Assembly: GCF_023955655.1 (NCBI RefSeq)
Contig: NZ_JAMXHT010000003.1
Span: 558,001 to 622,000 of the forward strand
Source: Ralstonia soli
GTDB lineage: Bacteria > Pseudomonadota > Gammaproteobacteria > Burkholderiales > Burkholderiaceae
Direction: 5' to 3'
DNA: 64,000 nt
Made by a program: the position numbers and the translations under genes. Below, one piece after another: positions 17,853-26,143 of this stretch (position 1 is its first letter; every line of letters starts with the position of its first letter). A model generated the notes under the pieces. It searched no databases and was not told the DNA's origin. It was given only the letters and a program-made list of their open reading frames with translations.

Positions 17853-18965
17853 TTAGGTGCTTAAGATCTCTTTCCAGGTCGCCTGTGCGGTCTTCGACCA
17901 CGCGAAATCCAGACTGCGCGCAGCGGCACGGTCGGCCAGTGCCCCGGCCAATGCCGAATCCTGTGCCATCCGGGTAATCGCAGCAGCGATACTGCCAGGA
18001 TCGTCCGGCGCGAAGTAAAGCGCGGCGTCGGCGGCAAACTCGGGCATGGGTTCGATATCCGATGTCAGCGTCGGACGGCCGGCGCCGAGGGCTTCGAGCA
18101 GAATGTTCGGGCAATTCTCGCACGACGACGCAAAAAGGATCATCTCGGAATTGCAATAGGCGCCGGGCAGGCTCCCGTACTCGACACCGCCGACCACGCG
18201 GACCCGGTCGGTCAGGCCGCGCTCGCAGATTTCGCGTTCGACGAGTTCTGTCTGGGGCGAGAGCGGCTCGCCCACCAGAATCAGGCGATATTCGTTTCGC
18301 AGCGCCTCGGGCAACTGCGCATAACCCTGGACGACCTCGAGGTGATGCTTATAGGGCTCGAAGCGCGACACATAGAGAATGCACTTGCCGTCCGGCAGGT
18401 AGGCTGGCCTCGGCAGATCGGTGCCCGCCGTCTTGAAGATTTCGGGCACGCCGTGCGGAATCGTCACGCCACGCGAAATGGGGATCAGCGCCTCGACGAC
18501 ACCCCGGGCGAAATGCGAGATGAAGATAACGAGATCCGCACCGCGCATGCTTCGCAGCATCGCTCCTTTCAGCAGCAGGGTTCGCAAGCGCAGCAGTCCC
18601 CACGGAATGACCTTGACAGCCTCCGGGTCGAACGGCTGCATGTTACGGAACATCGTGACGGTACGGCATCCGGCTGGAACGCTTGTGTTGACCAGCCCGC
18701 CCGGGCAGAACAGAAGATCGACGCCTTCGCGCTTCAGAATGCCCGGCAGCGTCAGTCGTTCCCATACGAGGCGGCGCAACGGGTTGTTGGCCGCTGCGTC
18801 GAGATTTCGACGCTTGATGCGAGGATCGGGCGGCAGATCAAGCGAAGATGGTGCGTATATCAGCAGCTGTAGCGACGGATCATCCGGCAGATTTCGCAAC
18901 AGGTTAATCAGATAGGTTTTCCCTCCGCCGACCCGGGCGGAGAGCGCATTGATCAGTATTTTCAT
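17853..18965 (-). CDS. GT4 glycosyltransferase (island)
   Basis: Predicted glycosyltransferase of 370 residues. N-terminus MKILINALSARVGGGKTYLI, mid-domain VDLLFCPGGLVNTSVPAG, donor domain ILYVSRFEPYKHHLEVVQGY and E-x7-E element ENCPNILLEALGAGRPTL. It lies between asnB (about 100 bp downstream) and the wbpP-like gene (39 bp upstream) on the same minus strand, so it probably acts on the same uronic-acid-containing repeat unit. Specificity is unknown. Confidence 0.86.
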   Translation of the reverse strand: MKILINALSARVGGGKTYLINLLRNLPDDPSLQLLIYAPSSLDLPPDPRIKRRNLDAAANNPLRRLVWERLTLPGILKREGVDLLFCPGGLVNTSVPAGCRTVTMFRNMQPFDPEAVKVIPWGLLRLRTLLLKGAMLRSMRGADLVIFISHFARGVVEALIPISRGVTIPHGVPEIFKTAGTDLPRPAYLPDGKCILYVSRFEPYKHHLEVVQGYAQLPEALRNEYRLILVGEPLSPQTELVEREICERGLTDRVRVVGGVEYGSLPGAYCNSEMILFASSCENCPNILLEALGAGRPTLTSDIEPMPEFAADAALYFAPDDPGSIAAAITRMAQDSALAGALADRAAARSLDFAWSKTAQATWKEILST

Positions 18966-19004
18966 ACGCGAGTGCGAGATGATCGTGACATGGCGATGCC
19001 GCGA

Positions 19005-20045
19005 TCAGCTTTGCGCGCGCCGCGCGAGGGACATGTACCACGAACAGGCGATTTCGAGCCCGGCCGCCACGCGGTGCGTCGGCGCGTAGCCGAGCAGCGA
19101 TTTCACCTTGCTGATGTCGGCTTGCGAGTGCCGCACGTCGCCCGCGCGGAAGTCGCGGTACGTCGGCGTAGCGTTGGCCACTTCGGGCAATTCGCGTGCG
19201 ATCAGCGTACGAATGTTGGCGAAGAGTTCGTTGAGCGTCGTGCGATCGCCGAGCGCCACGTTGTACACCTGATTCGCAGCTTCCGCGCTCTCGGGGAGCG
19301 ACGCGAGGATGTTCGCCTGAACGACGTTCTCGACAAAACAGAAATCGCGGCTGGTCTCACCGTCGCCGTTGATGAACACGGTCTCGCCGTTGAGTAGGGC
19401 GTCGAACCACTTGGGAATGACGGCAGCATAGGCGCCCTTCGGATCCTGGCGCGGTCCGAACACGTTGAAATACCGCAGACCAACGCTATTGAATCCGTAG
19501 CAACGCGCGAAGACGTCAGCGTACAGCTCGTTCACGTATTTCGTGACGGCGTACGGCGAGAGCGGCTTGCCGATACGGTCTTCCACTTTGGGCAGGCCGG
19601 GGTGATCGCCGTAGGTCGAGCTCGACGCGGCGTAAACGAAACTCGCCACGCCAGCGTCGCGCGCGGCGACCAGCATGTTCAGAAAACCGGACAGGTTGGT
19701 GTCGTTCGTGCGAATCGGGTTCTCGATCGAGCGGGGAACGCTGCCGAGCGCGGCTTCATGCAGCACGTGCTGTACGCCGGCCGTGGCCCGCTGACACGTT
19801 TCAAGGTCGCAGATGTCGCCTTCGATGAACGAGAAGCGCTGCCACTGTTCCGGGCTGACAAACGACTTGACCAGATCGAGGTTGGCACGGTGACCGGTGG
19901 CGAAGTTATCAAGCCCGACCACTTCCTGGTCGAGCTTGAGCAGCGTTTCAAGCAGGTTGGAGCCGATAAAGCCCGCAACACCGGTAATCAGCCACTTACG
20001 GGGTGCCTGTTGCAGCGATCGTTGGACGTCAAGATACCGCGTCAC
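19005..20045 (-). CDS. wbpP: UDP-N-acetylglucosamine/uronate 4-epimerase (WbpP/TviC type)
   Basis: Extended SDR epimerase, 346 residues, predicted to interconvert UDP-GlcNAc(A) and UDP-GalNAc(A). The NAD-binding loop is [18 protein letters not shown] longer N-terminal lead (about 18 residues) before the Rossmann fold is typical of WbpP and TviC. The catalytic elements are [14 protein letters not shown] (Ser) and [14 protein letters not shown] (Tyr-x3-Lys). The [20 protein letters not shown] stretch is characteristic of the group. It is paired with the WbpO-type dehydrogenase 118 bp upstream. A decayed fragment of a second copy lies at 36975. Confidence 0.9.
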   Translation of the reverse strand: MTRYLDVQRSLQQAPRKWLITGVAGFIGSNLLETLLKLDQEVVGLDNFATGHRANLDLVKSFVSPEQWQRFSFIEGDICDLETCQRATAGVQHVLHEAALGSVPRSIENPIRTNDTNLSGFLNMLVAARDAGVASFVYAASSSTYGDHPGLPKVEDRIGKPLSPYAVTKYVNELYADVFARCYGFNSVGLRYFNVFGPRQDPKGAYAAVIPKWFDALLNGETVFINGDGETSRDFCFVENVVQANILASLPESAEAANQVYNVALGDRTTLNELFANIRTLIARELPEVANATPTYRDFRAGDVRHSQADISKVKSLLGYAPTHRVAAGLEIACSWYMSLARRAQS

Positions 20046-20163
20046 TTTACTTTCCTTGGAGTTGCCGGCCGATGGAATGGCTGGGGCAGGTGAAGACGTT
20101 GCCGAGGCGGCGGTGTAATCCCGCCGGCCCCGTGATTGTCGTTTCGATTTTGGAGCGCGTCGA

Positions 20164-21450
20164 TCAGAGGCGCCAGAGGTCCACGCCGGCAGCGGCGAAA
20201 GTCGCGCGGTCGTAAATGCTCTTGACGTCGACGACGACGGGGTTTTCCGTAAGCAGGCCGAGGAGATCGCGCGGCGTCATCTGACGGAATTTGCTGTGTG
20301 CAACGGCGGCGACGAGCGCCTGAGCAGGTTTGAGCGCGTTGAGATCGCAAAGCTCGACGCCATATTCGTGACGCGCTTCCTCCGGATCCGCTTCCGGATC
20401 GCACACTTGCACCTTCACGCCGAACGACTCCAGTTCGCGAATCACGTCCACGACGCGCGAGTTGCGCAGGTCGGGGCAGTCTTCCTTGAACGTCAGACCA
20501 AAGACGGTCACGGTCGCGTTGGCGACATGGTGCCCGGCGCGAATCATTTGCTTGATCGTCTGTTGCGCGATGTAGGCACCCATGCCGTCGTTGATGCGAC
20601 GGCCCGAAAGAATGACCTGCGGGATGTAGCCGAAGCGCTCAGCGATATGCGTCAGGTAGTATGGGTCGACGCCGATGCAATGGCCGCCCACCAGGCCGGG
20701 GGAGAACTTCAGGAAGTTCCACTTGGTGCCGGCAGCTTCGAGCACTTCGCGCGTGTCGATGCCGATGCGATTGAAGATGATCGCCAGTTCGTTCATCAGC
20801 GCGATGTTCAGGTCGCGCTGCGTGTTTTCGATGACCTTCGCGGCTTCTGCCACCTTGATCGACGACGCGGCATACACGCCCGCCGTGACGACCGAGCGGT
20901 AGACGTCGGCCACGATCTTGCTTGTGGCTTCGTCGCTACCCGAGACCACTTTGGTGATCTTGGTGAAAGTGTGTTCCTTGTCACCCGGGTTGATACGCTC
21001 GGGACTGTAGCCGACGGTGAAGTCGCGGCCGAAAGTCAGGCCCGAAACGCGCTCGAGAATCGGCACGCACACATCTTCGGTCACACCGGGGTAGACGGTC
21101 GATTCGTAGACGACGATGTCGCCGCGCTTGAGCGCCCGGCCGACGGTATCCGTTGCCTTGATGACCGGCGTGAGATCCGGCTGATGGGCGCCATCGACCG
21201 GTGTCGGGACCGCCACGATATGGAAATCGGCCTGGGCCAGCTCGCTCGTCTCCGCCGTCAGCAACAGGTCGGCTTGTTTCAGGTCGTCGGTCGCCACTTC
21301 ATTCGTACGGTCGTGGCCCCGGCGCAACTCGTCGAGGCGCGAAAGATTTATGTCGAATGCAACGGTTCGAGCGGATTTACCAAATGCAACTGCTACGGGC
21401 AGACCCACATACCCGAGACCGACCACAGAAATTTTTCGCGTATGCATCAA
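20164..21450 (-). CDS. wbpO: UDP-N-acetylhexosamine 6-dehydrogenase (WbpO/TviB type), island copy
   Basis: NAD-dependent oxidation of UDP-HexNAc to UDP-HexNAcA, 428 residues. The N-terminal dinucleotide fold is [17 protein letters not shown]. Substrate-binding elements are [29 protein letters not shown] and [16 protein letters not shown]. The catalytic Cys is in [17 protein letters not shown], and the C-terminal domain has [16 protein letters not shown]. The start could be either of two adjacent Met codons (21450 or 21447). It is the first gene of the minus-strand island operon. It is clearly diverged from the paralogue at 37174, so it is not a recent duplication. Confidence 0.92.
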   Translation of the reverse strand: MMHTRKISVVGLGYVGLPVAVAFGKSARTVAFDINLSRLDELRRGHDRTNEVATDDLKQADLLLTAETSELAQADFHIVAVPTPVDGAHQPDLTPVIKATDTVGRALKRGDIVVYESTVYPGVTEDVCVPILERVSGLTFGRDFTVGYSPERINPGDKEHTFTKITKVVSGSDEATSKIVADVYRSVVTAGVYAASSIKVAEAAKVIENTQRDLNIALMNELAIIFNRIGIDTREVLEAAGTKWNFLKFSPGLVGGHCIGVDPYYLTHIAERFGYIPQVILSGRRINDGMGAYIAQQTIKQMIRAGHHVANATVTVFGLTFKEDCPDLRNSRVVDVIRELESFGVKVQVCDPEADPEEARHEYGVELCDLNALKPAQALVAAVAHSKFRQMTPRDLLGLLTENPVVVDVKSIYDRATFAAAGVDLWRL

Positions 21451-22121
21451 TTCAATAACCTAATGTATCGACTGAACGTCTTGTGACCCGTGCCGATAAT
21501 TCCGGATGACGAGAGGACAGTATGGCCGTCAAAGACTGTTTCGTTTAACCCGTGAGACAGAAGTGCGCATCGGTCCCCGGAGTGGTCGAATGCAGACACA
21601 GATCTGCCCTTTACCAAACTGTAGATTGTATCACCGCGCCCCGCCGGACTGCCCGCGGAGGGGGCCGCGCACCGCTATCTTGCCCCTCGCCTGGACAAAC
21701 GCGCCAGCCCCGTAGCAGGCCCGTTCGCTCCATCGGCTTATACACATCTTTTGCCTAATTTTTGAGCGAATCCACCTGAGGCCCTTGTAGCAAGGGATTC
21801 CGGGTAGCGGCATCCGAAAAGCTTGATCCGATGTCGTCGGACAAGGCGCTCGTAAGTCACTGATTCGGAAGGGCATGCCCGAGATGGGTATAAGTCGACA
21901 GGTTTAACTGGCAATCATGTTCGCCGCCAGTCGGCTGCGTTTTCACTAGGACGGCAGCCGACTTGCCCCGATTGAACCATAGCGTTGAGCAATCTTGAGA
22001 GAAACGCTGTTTAGGGCTCGAAGCCAACTGACCTGACCCTATGACCCTACACCAAGAAACAGTACCGCTGAGAAGTAGAGAATCCGGCATGATTTTCACG
22101 ATTTGAAACGGAAGACATGCC

Positions 22122-22388
22122 ATGAAGATGAGCAAGTTCACCGAGGCGCAGATAGCGTTCGCGCTCAAGCAAGCGGAGCTGGGTACGAAGGTCGAGGAGG
22201 TGTGCCGTAAGCTGGGCATCAGCGAAGCGACGTTCTACAACTGGAAGAAGAAGTACGGAGGCATCGGCCCTTCGGAGTTGCGCCGGATGCGGCAACTCGA
22301 GGAAGAAAATGCGAAGCTCAAGCGACTGGTGGCGGACCTGTGCCTGGACAAGGCCATGCTGCAGGACGTGCTGTCAAAAAAGGTCTGA
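22122..22388 (+). CDS. IS3-family transposase OrfA
   Basis: An 88-residue helix-turn-helix protein that binds IS ends. It reads MKMSKFTEAQIAFALKQAEL, then VCRKLGISEATFYNWKKKYG, then a Leu-rich coiled-coil ending LDKAMLQDVLSKKV, typical of IS407-group OrfA. A second Met two codons on is an alternative start. Programmed -1 frameshifting into orfB probably occurs at the A6 run 22376-22381. Confidence 0.9.
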   Translation: MKMSKFTEAQIAFALKQAELGTKVEEVCRKLGISEATFYNWKKKYGGIGPSELRRMRQLEEENAKLKRLVADLCLDKAMLQDVLSKKV

Positions 22389-23769
22389 AGGCTTCCCGCA
22401 AGCACACGCTGGTGGATGAGTTGCGTGACCGCTACCGCGTAAGCCTGACCAAGGCTTGCGCGTTGTTCCACATGTCGCGCTCGTTGTACGGGTATCGGTC
22501 GGTTGCACGCGACTCGTCGGCATTGCTTGCACGCATCAAAGAGATTGCAGCCACGCGCGTCCATTACGGCTATCGTCGTGTGCACGTGATGCTGCAGCGG
22601 GAAGGCTGGAAAGACAATCACAAACGCGTCTATCGACTGTACCGAGCCGAAGGCTTGTCGCTGCGGCATAAACGCCCCAAGCGCAACAAGTCCGCACGGC
22701 TACGCCAGCCCAAGAGCATCGTCACTGCCATCAACGAAATCTGGAGCATGGACTTTCTATAGTCCGCCCGCAAACCGCAAGCTCAAACTGGTGGCGCTGA
22801 ACGACTCGCGTTTATCTATCCGGCCTGTTGCAGACACTTCCAAAGTGTCCTTGGCCTGCATAAAGAAACCGCACGCTCCCGTTCCGATTAGTGTGAAGGC
22901 GTCAGAAGCGCCGAAAGTCCAGACGGGTCTACGGGTGCGACGGATGGTCGTTGCTGCCATGTCGATGCTTCGCGAGCTGCGGAAAGCAAAAGAACTCTAG
23001 TTCATTGGGTGAAGGCGGTACTGCACCTGGAAATCCTTGCCGCTGCGCAATACGGCCCACACGATGCGCGCAATCTTGTTAGCCAAAGCGGTTACGGCAA
23101 CATGTGTACGCCGGCGCGCGGCAAGTTGGATGAGCCATCGTTGCAACGGGTCATTCGGGTGCTTATCCTTCCACACCCAGACGGCTCTGGCCCCTTGGAT
23201 CAGGAGGCGCCGCAGATAGGCGTTGCCTCGCTTTGTGATGCCTGCCAAGCGTGTCGTACCACCGGTGGAAAGCTGCCTGGGGACGAGCCCTGCCCACGAG
23301 GCAAGATCGCGCGCGCGTTTGAATTCGCTGCCATTGCCAATCGAAGCCACGATGGCCGTTGCAAGCAAGGGCCCTACACCGGGAATCGATTGCAGGCGTT
23401 GCCGAGCGTGGCACACCTCAGACCATCAAGGTGGACAATGGCAGCGAGTTCATCTCGAAGGCCATGGACCGATGGGCGTACGAGCACGGCGTGGAGCTCG
23501 ACTTCAGTCGACCAGGCACGCCGACCGACAATGCCAAGGTGGAAAGCTTCAACGGGCGCTTCCGACAGGAATGCCTGAACGAGCACTGGTTCTTGTCCTT
23601 GGACGATGCTCGGAGCAAAATCGCCGACTGGCGGCGGTACCATAACGAGAGCCGTCCCCACTCCGCACTGCAGTGGGCGACACCCGACGAATTCGCCCGT
23701 CAGGCAAGGGAAAGTGCCTCGGCGCACGAATCAACGATGCCGGAAATCTCCACTTCTGGACGGTACTAA
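22373..23769 (+). pseudogene. IS3-family transposase OrfB, interrupted
   Basis: The -1 frame after orfA encodes the N-terminal part of an rve integrase (KHTLVDELRDRYRVSLTKAC, then HYGYRRVHVMLQREGW) up to EIWSMDF, the first catalytic Asp, then stops at TAG 22760-22762. The family sequence resumes near 23410 as TPQTIKVDNGSEFISK (second Asp) and TDNAKVESFNGRFRQECLN (Glu), and ends at 23769. About 60 codons between the two pieces are missing and are replaced by 650 bp of IS110-related sequence. The protein cannot be active. Confidence 0.88.
22763..23408 (-). pseudogene. IS110-family transposase, C-terminal fragment
   Basis: On the minus strand, a frame running into 23416 and ending at 22997 encodes about 135 residues of the transposase_20 domain of IS110-family enzymes: LQSIPGVGPLLATAIVASIG, DLASWAGLVPRQLSTGG and KRGNAYLRRLLIQGARAVW. 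The N-terminal DEDD catalytic domain is absent. The remaining 234 bp (22763-22996) show no gene and probably represent the element's non-coding end. It is embedded in orfB of the IS407-group element. Confidence 0.8.
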
Positions 23770-24006
23770 TTCCGGTGTAGGGTCATAGGGTCAACTTGCA
23801 CCTCGAGAAGTACTGCAACAGTATAACCATCGGCATATATATGTCTCGGCATGCCTATTATGATTCGATGAACGAGTACCTTATCTGACGGCATCGTATC
23901 GAGCTTTTCGGATGCCCCCCCGAAATCCCTTGCAAAGGACCTCCGGTCAATTCGCTCAAAAATCGGGCAAAAGATGTGCATAAACCGATACGTTCGCCGT
24001 GCCCTG

Positions 24007-25347
24007 TCACGTCGCCGGTGTTTCAACAACCGGAAGCTTTGTCGGCGCCGTTTTTTCAGAACATAAATTCCGATACGTTTTGCGTTGAAGCGAGGCTGCC
24101 ATGAAATGCACGTAAATAGCCACCGGCATTACCTGAACTACGTAACGAGCAAACAAGGTGAATGTGGTGTCGCGAATCGATTGATACGACATGGCGAAAA
24201 GCCATATGTAGACGACGATTTTCATCGGTGTCACGCTCTCACGCAGCAGCCGGTTAACGACAAATGCCGCGACCAGCCCGAGCAGCATGCCGCGCAGCAA
24301 GGCTTCCATCACGCCGAACCCGACAAACGACTCAGTGATGGCACCGAAAGCGAGGCCGCCACCGGCCATCGCAAACTCCGGATAGAACGTGGACACGTAC
24401 CAGACTGAGGGGTCCAGCTTGTCGAACCAGAGAAGCTGCTGCGGAACCACGCGCGCGAGGTCCAGCGTGTAAAGCGGGACGTCGAAGTCGACGACCATCT
24501 GCTTTTGCTTCATGATGTCGAGCGCGTTGATGAAGACGGACGAGAATTCGCCCGACTGGAGGCCCGAGATCGCCGTGGTCTCGGATACGCCACCACGAAT
24601 CTGGCCGGCGAGCAGGAACAGGACGATGCCGACGAGAGTCATCGTCACCCAGGTCGAAGGCTTGAGGCGACGCACCAGAATCATGTAGCAAAGCAGATAG
24701 CTCAAGGCACACAGCGCGGCGCCCGACCGGCTGCCGCCGGCCACGGCCGACTGCGCCAAGATCCCGGCAACCGCGACGATCCACAGGCGATGCCACTTTG
24801 GTGCCTTCGCAATGGTGAAAACCATGAGCGCTAAGAAGAAGGTGAATTGCAATCGTTCTGCGGTGGCGATGAGCTGCTGAAGGATTAGCGGCAGATTGCG
24901 CAACACTGTGTAGCTTTCGATGTACGAAGCCGCGACCGGCACGTTGGCCATGGTTCGCACCGCGAAGTCAGTGAGAAAAACGAAGACCAATCCGTAGCCG
25001 AGGGCCCGGATTTCCTTCACTTCCGGCACACGGATGGTCTCTACGACGACGTGATACCGGCGCGTCAGGCGGTAGACGCAGGCGAAGCCGAGTAGGAACA
25101 GGAAGTAGGCCAGACCGGCGAAGAACACTTGGTCGTCGGTGAACCCGCCGAATTCGTACCGGGTGTCCAATATCTCTCCGATACCTTGCCTGTTCAGGTA
25201 GATGCCGATGAGCGGAAGCCATCCATACAGCAGGACGCAGAACCCCAGAAACACTCCAATGTCCGGAATCGGCGTCGAACGATTCTTACGGCCGATCCAT
25301 AACCCCACCCATGGCAGAGGGAACACCAGGAGCAGCAGTTCTGTCAT
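24007..25347 (-). CDS. wzy: Wzy-type O-antigen polymerase (island)
   Basis: Integral membrane protein of 446 residues with about ten to twelve hydrophobic segments, predicted to polymerise undecaprenyl-linked repeat units in the periplasm. Features include LPWVGLWIGRKNR after the first helix and a large loop with FDVPLYTLDLARVVPQQLL and WYVSTFYPEFAMAGGGLAFG, as in O-antigen polysaccharide polymerases. The ATG at 25347 is preceded by AAGGAGGAAGCCCCA, a strong ribosome binding site, so the longer frame to 25404 is rejected. It is the only polymerase seen in the window. Its upstream DNA is the decayed transposase, so its promoter is not obvious. Wzy assignment rests on topology and context because these proteins diverge strongly. 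Confidence 0.75.
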   Translation of the reverse strand: MTELLLLVFPLPWVGLWIGRKNRSTPIPDIGVFLGFCVLLYGWLPLIGIYLNRQGIGEILDTRYEFGGFTDDQVFFAGLAYFLFLLGFACVYRLTRRYHVVVETIRVPEVKEIRALGYGLVFVFLTDFAVRTMANVPVAASYIESYTVLRNLPLILQQLIATAERLQFTFFLALMVFTIAKAPKWHRLWIVAVAGILAQSAVAGGSRSGAALCALSYLLCYMILVRRLKPSTWVTMTLVGIVLFLLAGQIRGGVSETTAISGLQSGEFSSVFINALDIMKQKQMVVDFDVPLYTLDLARVVPQQLLWFDKLDPSVWYVSTFYPEFAMAGGGLAFGAITESFVGFGVMEALLRGMLLGLVAAFVVNRLLRESVTPMKIVVYIWLFAMSYQSIRDTTFTLFARYVVQVMPVAIYVHFMAASLQRKTYRNLCSEKTAPTKLPVVETPAT

Positions 25348-25404
25348 TGGGGCTTCCTCCTTTACACTTTCGCAAGAACAGGCACGCGATAATACCGCAC
25401 TCAT

Positions 25405-26097
25405 CGCCAGCCAAACCTGGGGTACTTGCTACCGGCTCGAGCACAACTTCGCCGCCCTTGCGGGTGCACGATAATGGGCTGAGCGAATCAGCCAGTCTGC
25501 CGACGTGCCCGATTCCTGGGCGCGCCATCAGCCCAATCATGTCTGCTTCGTGATCCGCGATGTACACCAACCGCGTATGCGGCACGCTCACGGCGCTCCC
25601 CCGCTACGTTCGTACCCTTCGATCCAACGCTGGCTTTCCCTCATATCGCTGCGCGTGCCCTAGACATCCTTCGGCTAGCGTGCCGAAGCACAGTGGTCTT
25701 GCAGGCACAGCACGACCTGATGGGCTGCCATGCGCTGCTTGGTTTGCTGCAGCGCGGCGCCAGAACCGCGCGCCATTCCACCTCGGCGTTGCCGAAGAAG
25801 CGGTATGACGCCATCGCATCACCTCAGCGTCGGCACGCTGGCGGCACACCGGCCCCTGGCTTGGCTGCCAATCGTTTCATCAAAATCCTCGCTCGCTTGT
25901 TCAGGCGCGCCGCCAAGGTCGAGGTCAGCAAATTCGGTCCGCGTCCCTCAGGCCGAGGCCAGGACCGAGGCGTTCACGCAAAAAGCGAGCGCAGACACGA
26001 GTCCTCACGCGCTTGTAAGCCCTGCGCTGTGTCGTTGAAACTCAATGGCTTCTTCCGCTATCCGCTCCGGCGGGGAGGGGTTCTGTATAAGCTGATG
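25405..26097 (-). pseudogene. IS4-family (IS50/Tn5-like) transposase, N-terminal remnant
   Basis: No single long frame, but minus-strand pieces in changing frames match the N-terminal half of Tn5-like transposases in order: TEFADLDLGGA near 25935, RLAAKPGAGV and ASYRFFGNAEVEWRAVLAP near 25800, MAAHQVVLCLQD near 25700 (first catalytic Asp), ESQRWIEGYER near 25620, and PHTRLVYIADHEADMIGLMA near 25560 (second Asp). The segment with the catalytic Glu is gone. Stops and frameshifts show long decay. The right terminal repeat ends at 26097. The whole stretch 25405-26097 has no other gene. It complements the C-terminal remnant at 12104-12430. Confidence 0.75.
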
Positions 26098-26106
26098 GGT
26101 AAAGAG
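26098..26106 (+). repeat. Right target-site direct repeat of the island
   Basis: The 9 bp ggtaaagag just outside the right IS50-like end. They match ggtagtgag at 12095-12103 in 7 of 9 positions. Confidence 0.6.
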
Positions 26107-26143
26107 ACGCTACAATTTGGAAGTTTGAACGCTCACGTCACAT

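Larger units (their letters stand above)
22034..23793 (+). mobile_element. IS3-family (IS407-group) element, disrupted
   Basis: Bounded by a perfect 20-bp terminal inverted repeat beginning TGACCCTATGACCCTACACC at 22034-22053 and its complement at 23774-23793. It contains an intact orfA and an orfB that is interrupted by a foreign IS110-type fragment with loss of about 60 codons. No matching 4-bp target duplication is seen (gacc before, actt after), so one flank has probably been rearranged since insertion. It sits inside the MITE-like inverted repeat. Confidence 0.85.
21731..23990. repeat. Long-inverted-repeat (MITE-like) element split by an IS3 element
   Basis: Two arms of about 170 bp, 21732-21905 and 23818-23990, are inverted copies at roughly 75 percent identity by eye. 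The outer 24 bases (CATCGGCTTATACACATCTT at the left, TATCGGTTTATGCACATCTT at the right) are nearly the same and resemble the IS50-like ends at 12104 and 26097. Immediately outside lie cgttcgctc (21722-21730) and cgttcgccg (23991-23999), sharing the first seven bases, a probable target duplication. Without the 1760-bp IS3 insertion the element would be about 500 bp with no clear gene. The left side also has a perfect 10-bp stem at 21929-21938/21954-21963. It sits 8 bp after the wzy stop codon. Confidence 0.6.
12095..26106. mobile_element. 14-kb polysaccharide island bounded by IS50-like ends
   Basis: A transposon-like unit inferred from four observations. Its left end (12104) reads TATCGGCTTATACGCAAC. 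Its right end, read inward from 26097, is CATCAGCTTATACAGAAC, an imperfect terminal inverted repeat. Both resemble the Tn5 outside end (CTTATACACA core). The 9 bp outside the ends are ggtagtgag (12095-12103) and ggtaaagag (26098-26106), matching 7 of 9, the duplication size known for IS50-group elements. Transposase remnants in one orientation lie just inside each end. The cargo is a flippase, glycosyltransferases, AsnB, WbpP/WbpO enzymes, a polymerase, gene stubs and nested IS elements. Inference: a decayed composite transposon, or an element into which a cluster was later inserted. Confidence 0.7.

Noticed and set aside
20296-21486. A 396-codon plus-strand frame over the island dehydrogenase gene
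   Set aside because: Antisense shadow of a clear UDP-sugar dehydrogenase; no motifs.
21731-23990. TTATACACA (21737) and TTATGCACA (complement near 23980) as DnaA boxes of an origin
   Set aside because: They are single sites at the tips of an inverted repeat, with no cluster of boxes, no AT-rich unwinding region and no dnaA, dnaN or rep gene. They fit IS-end sequence better.
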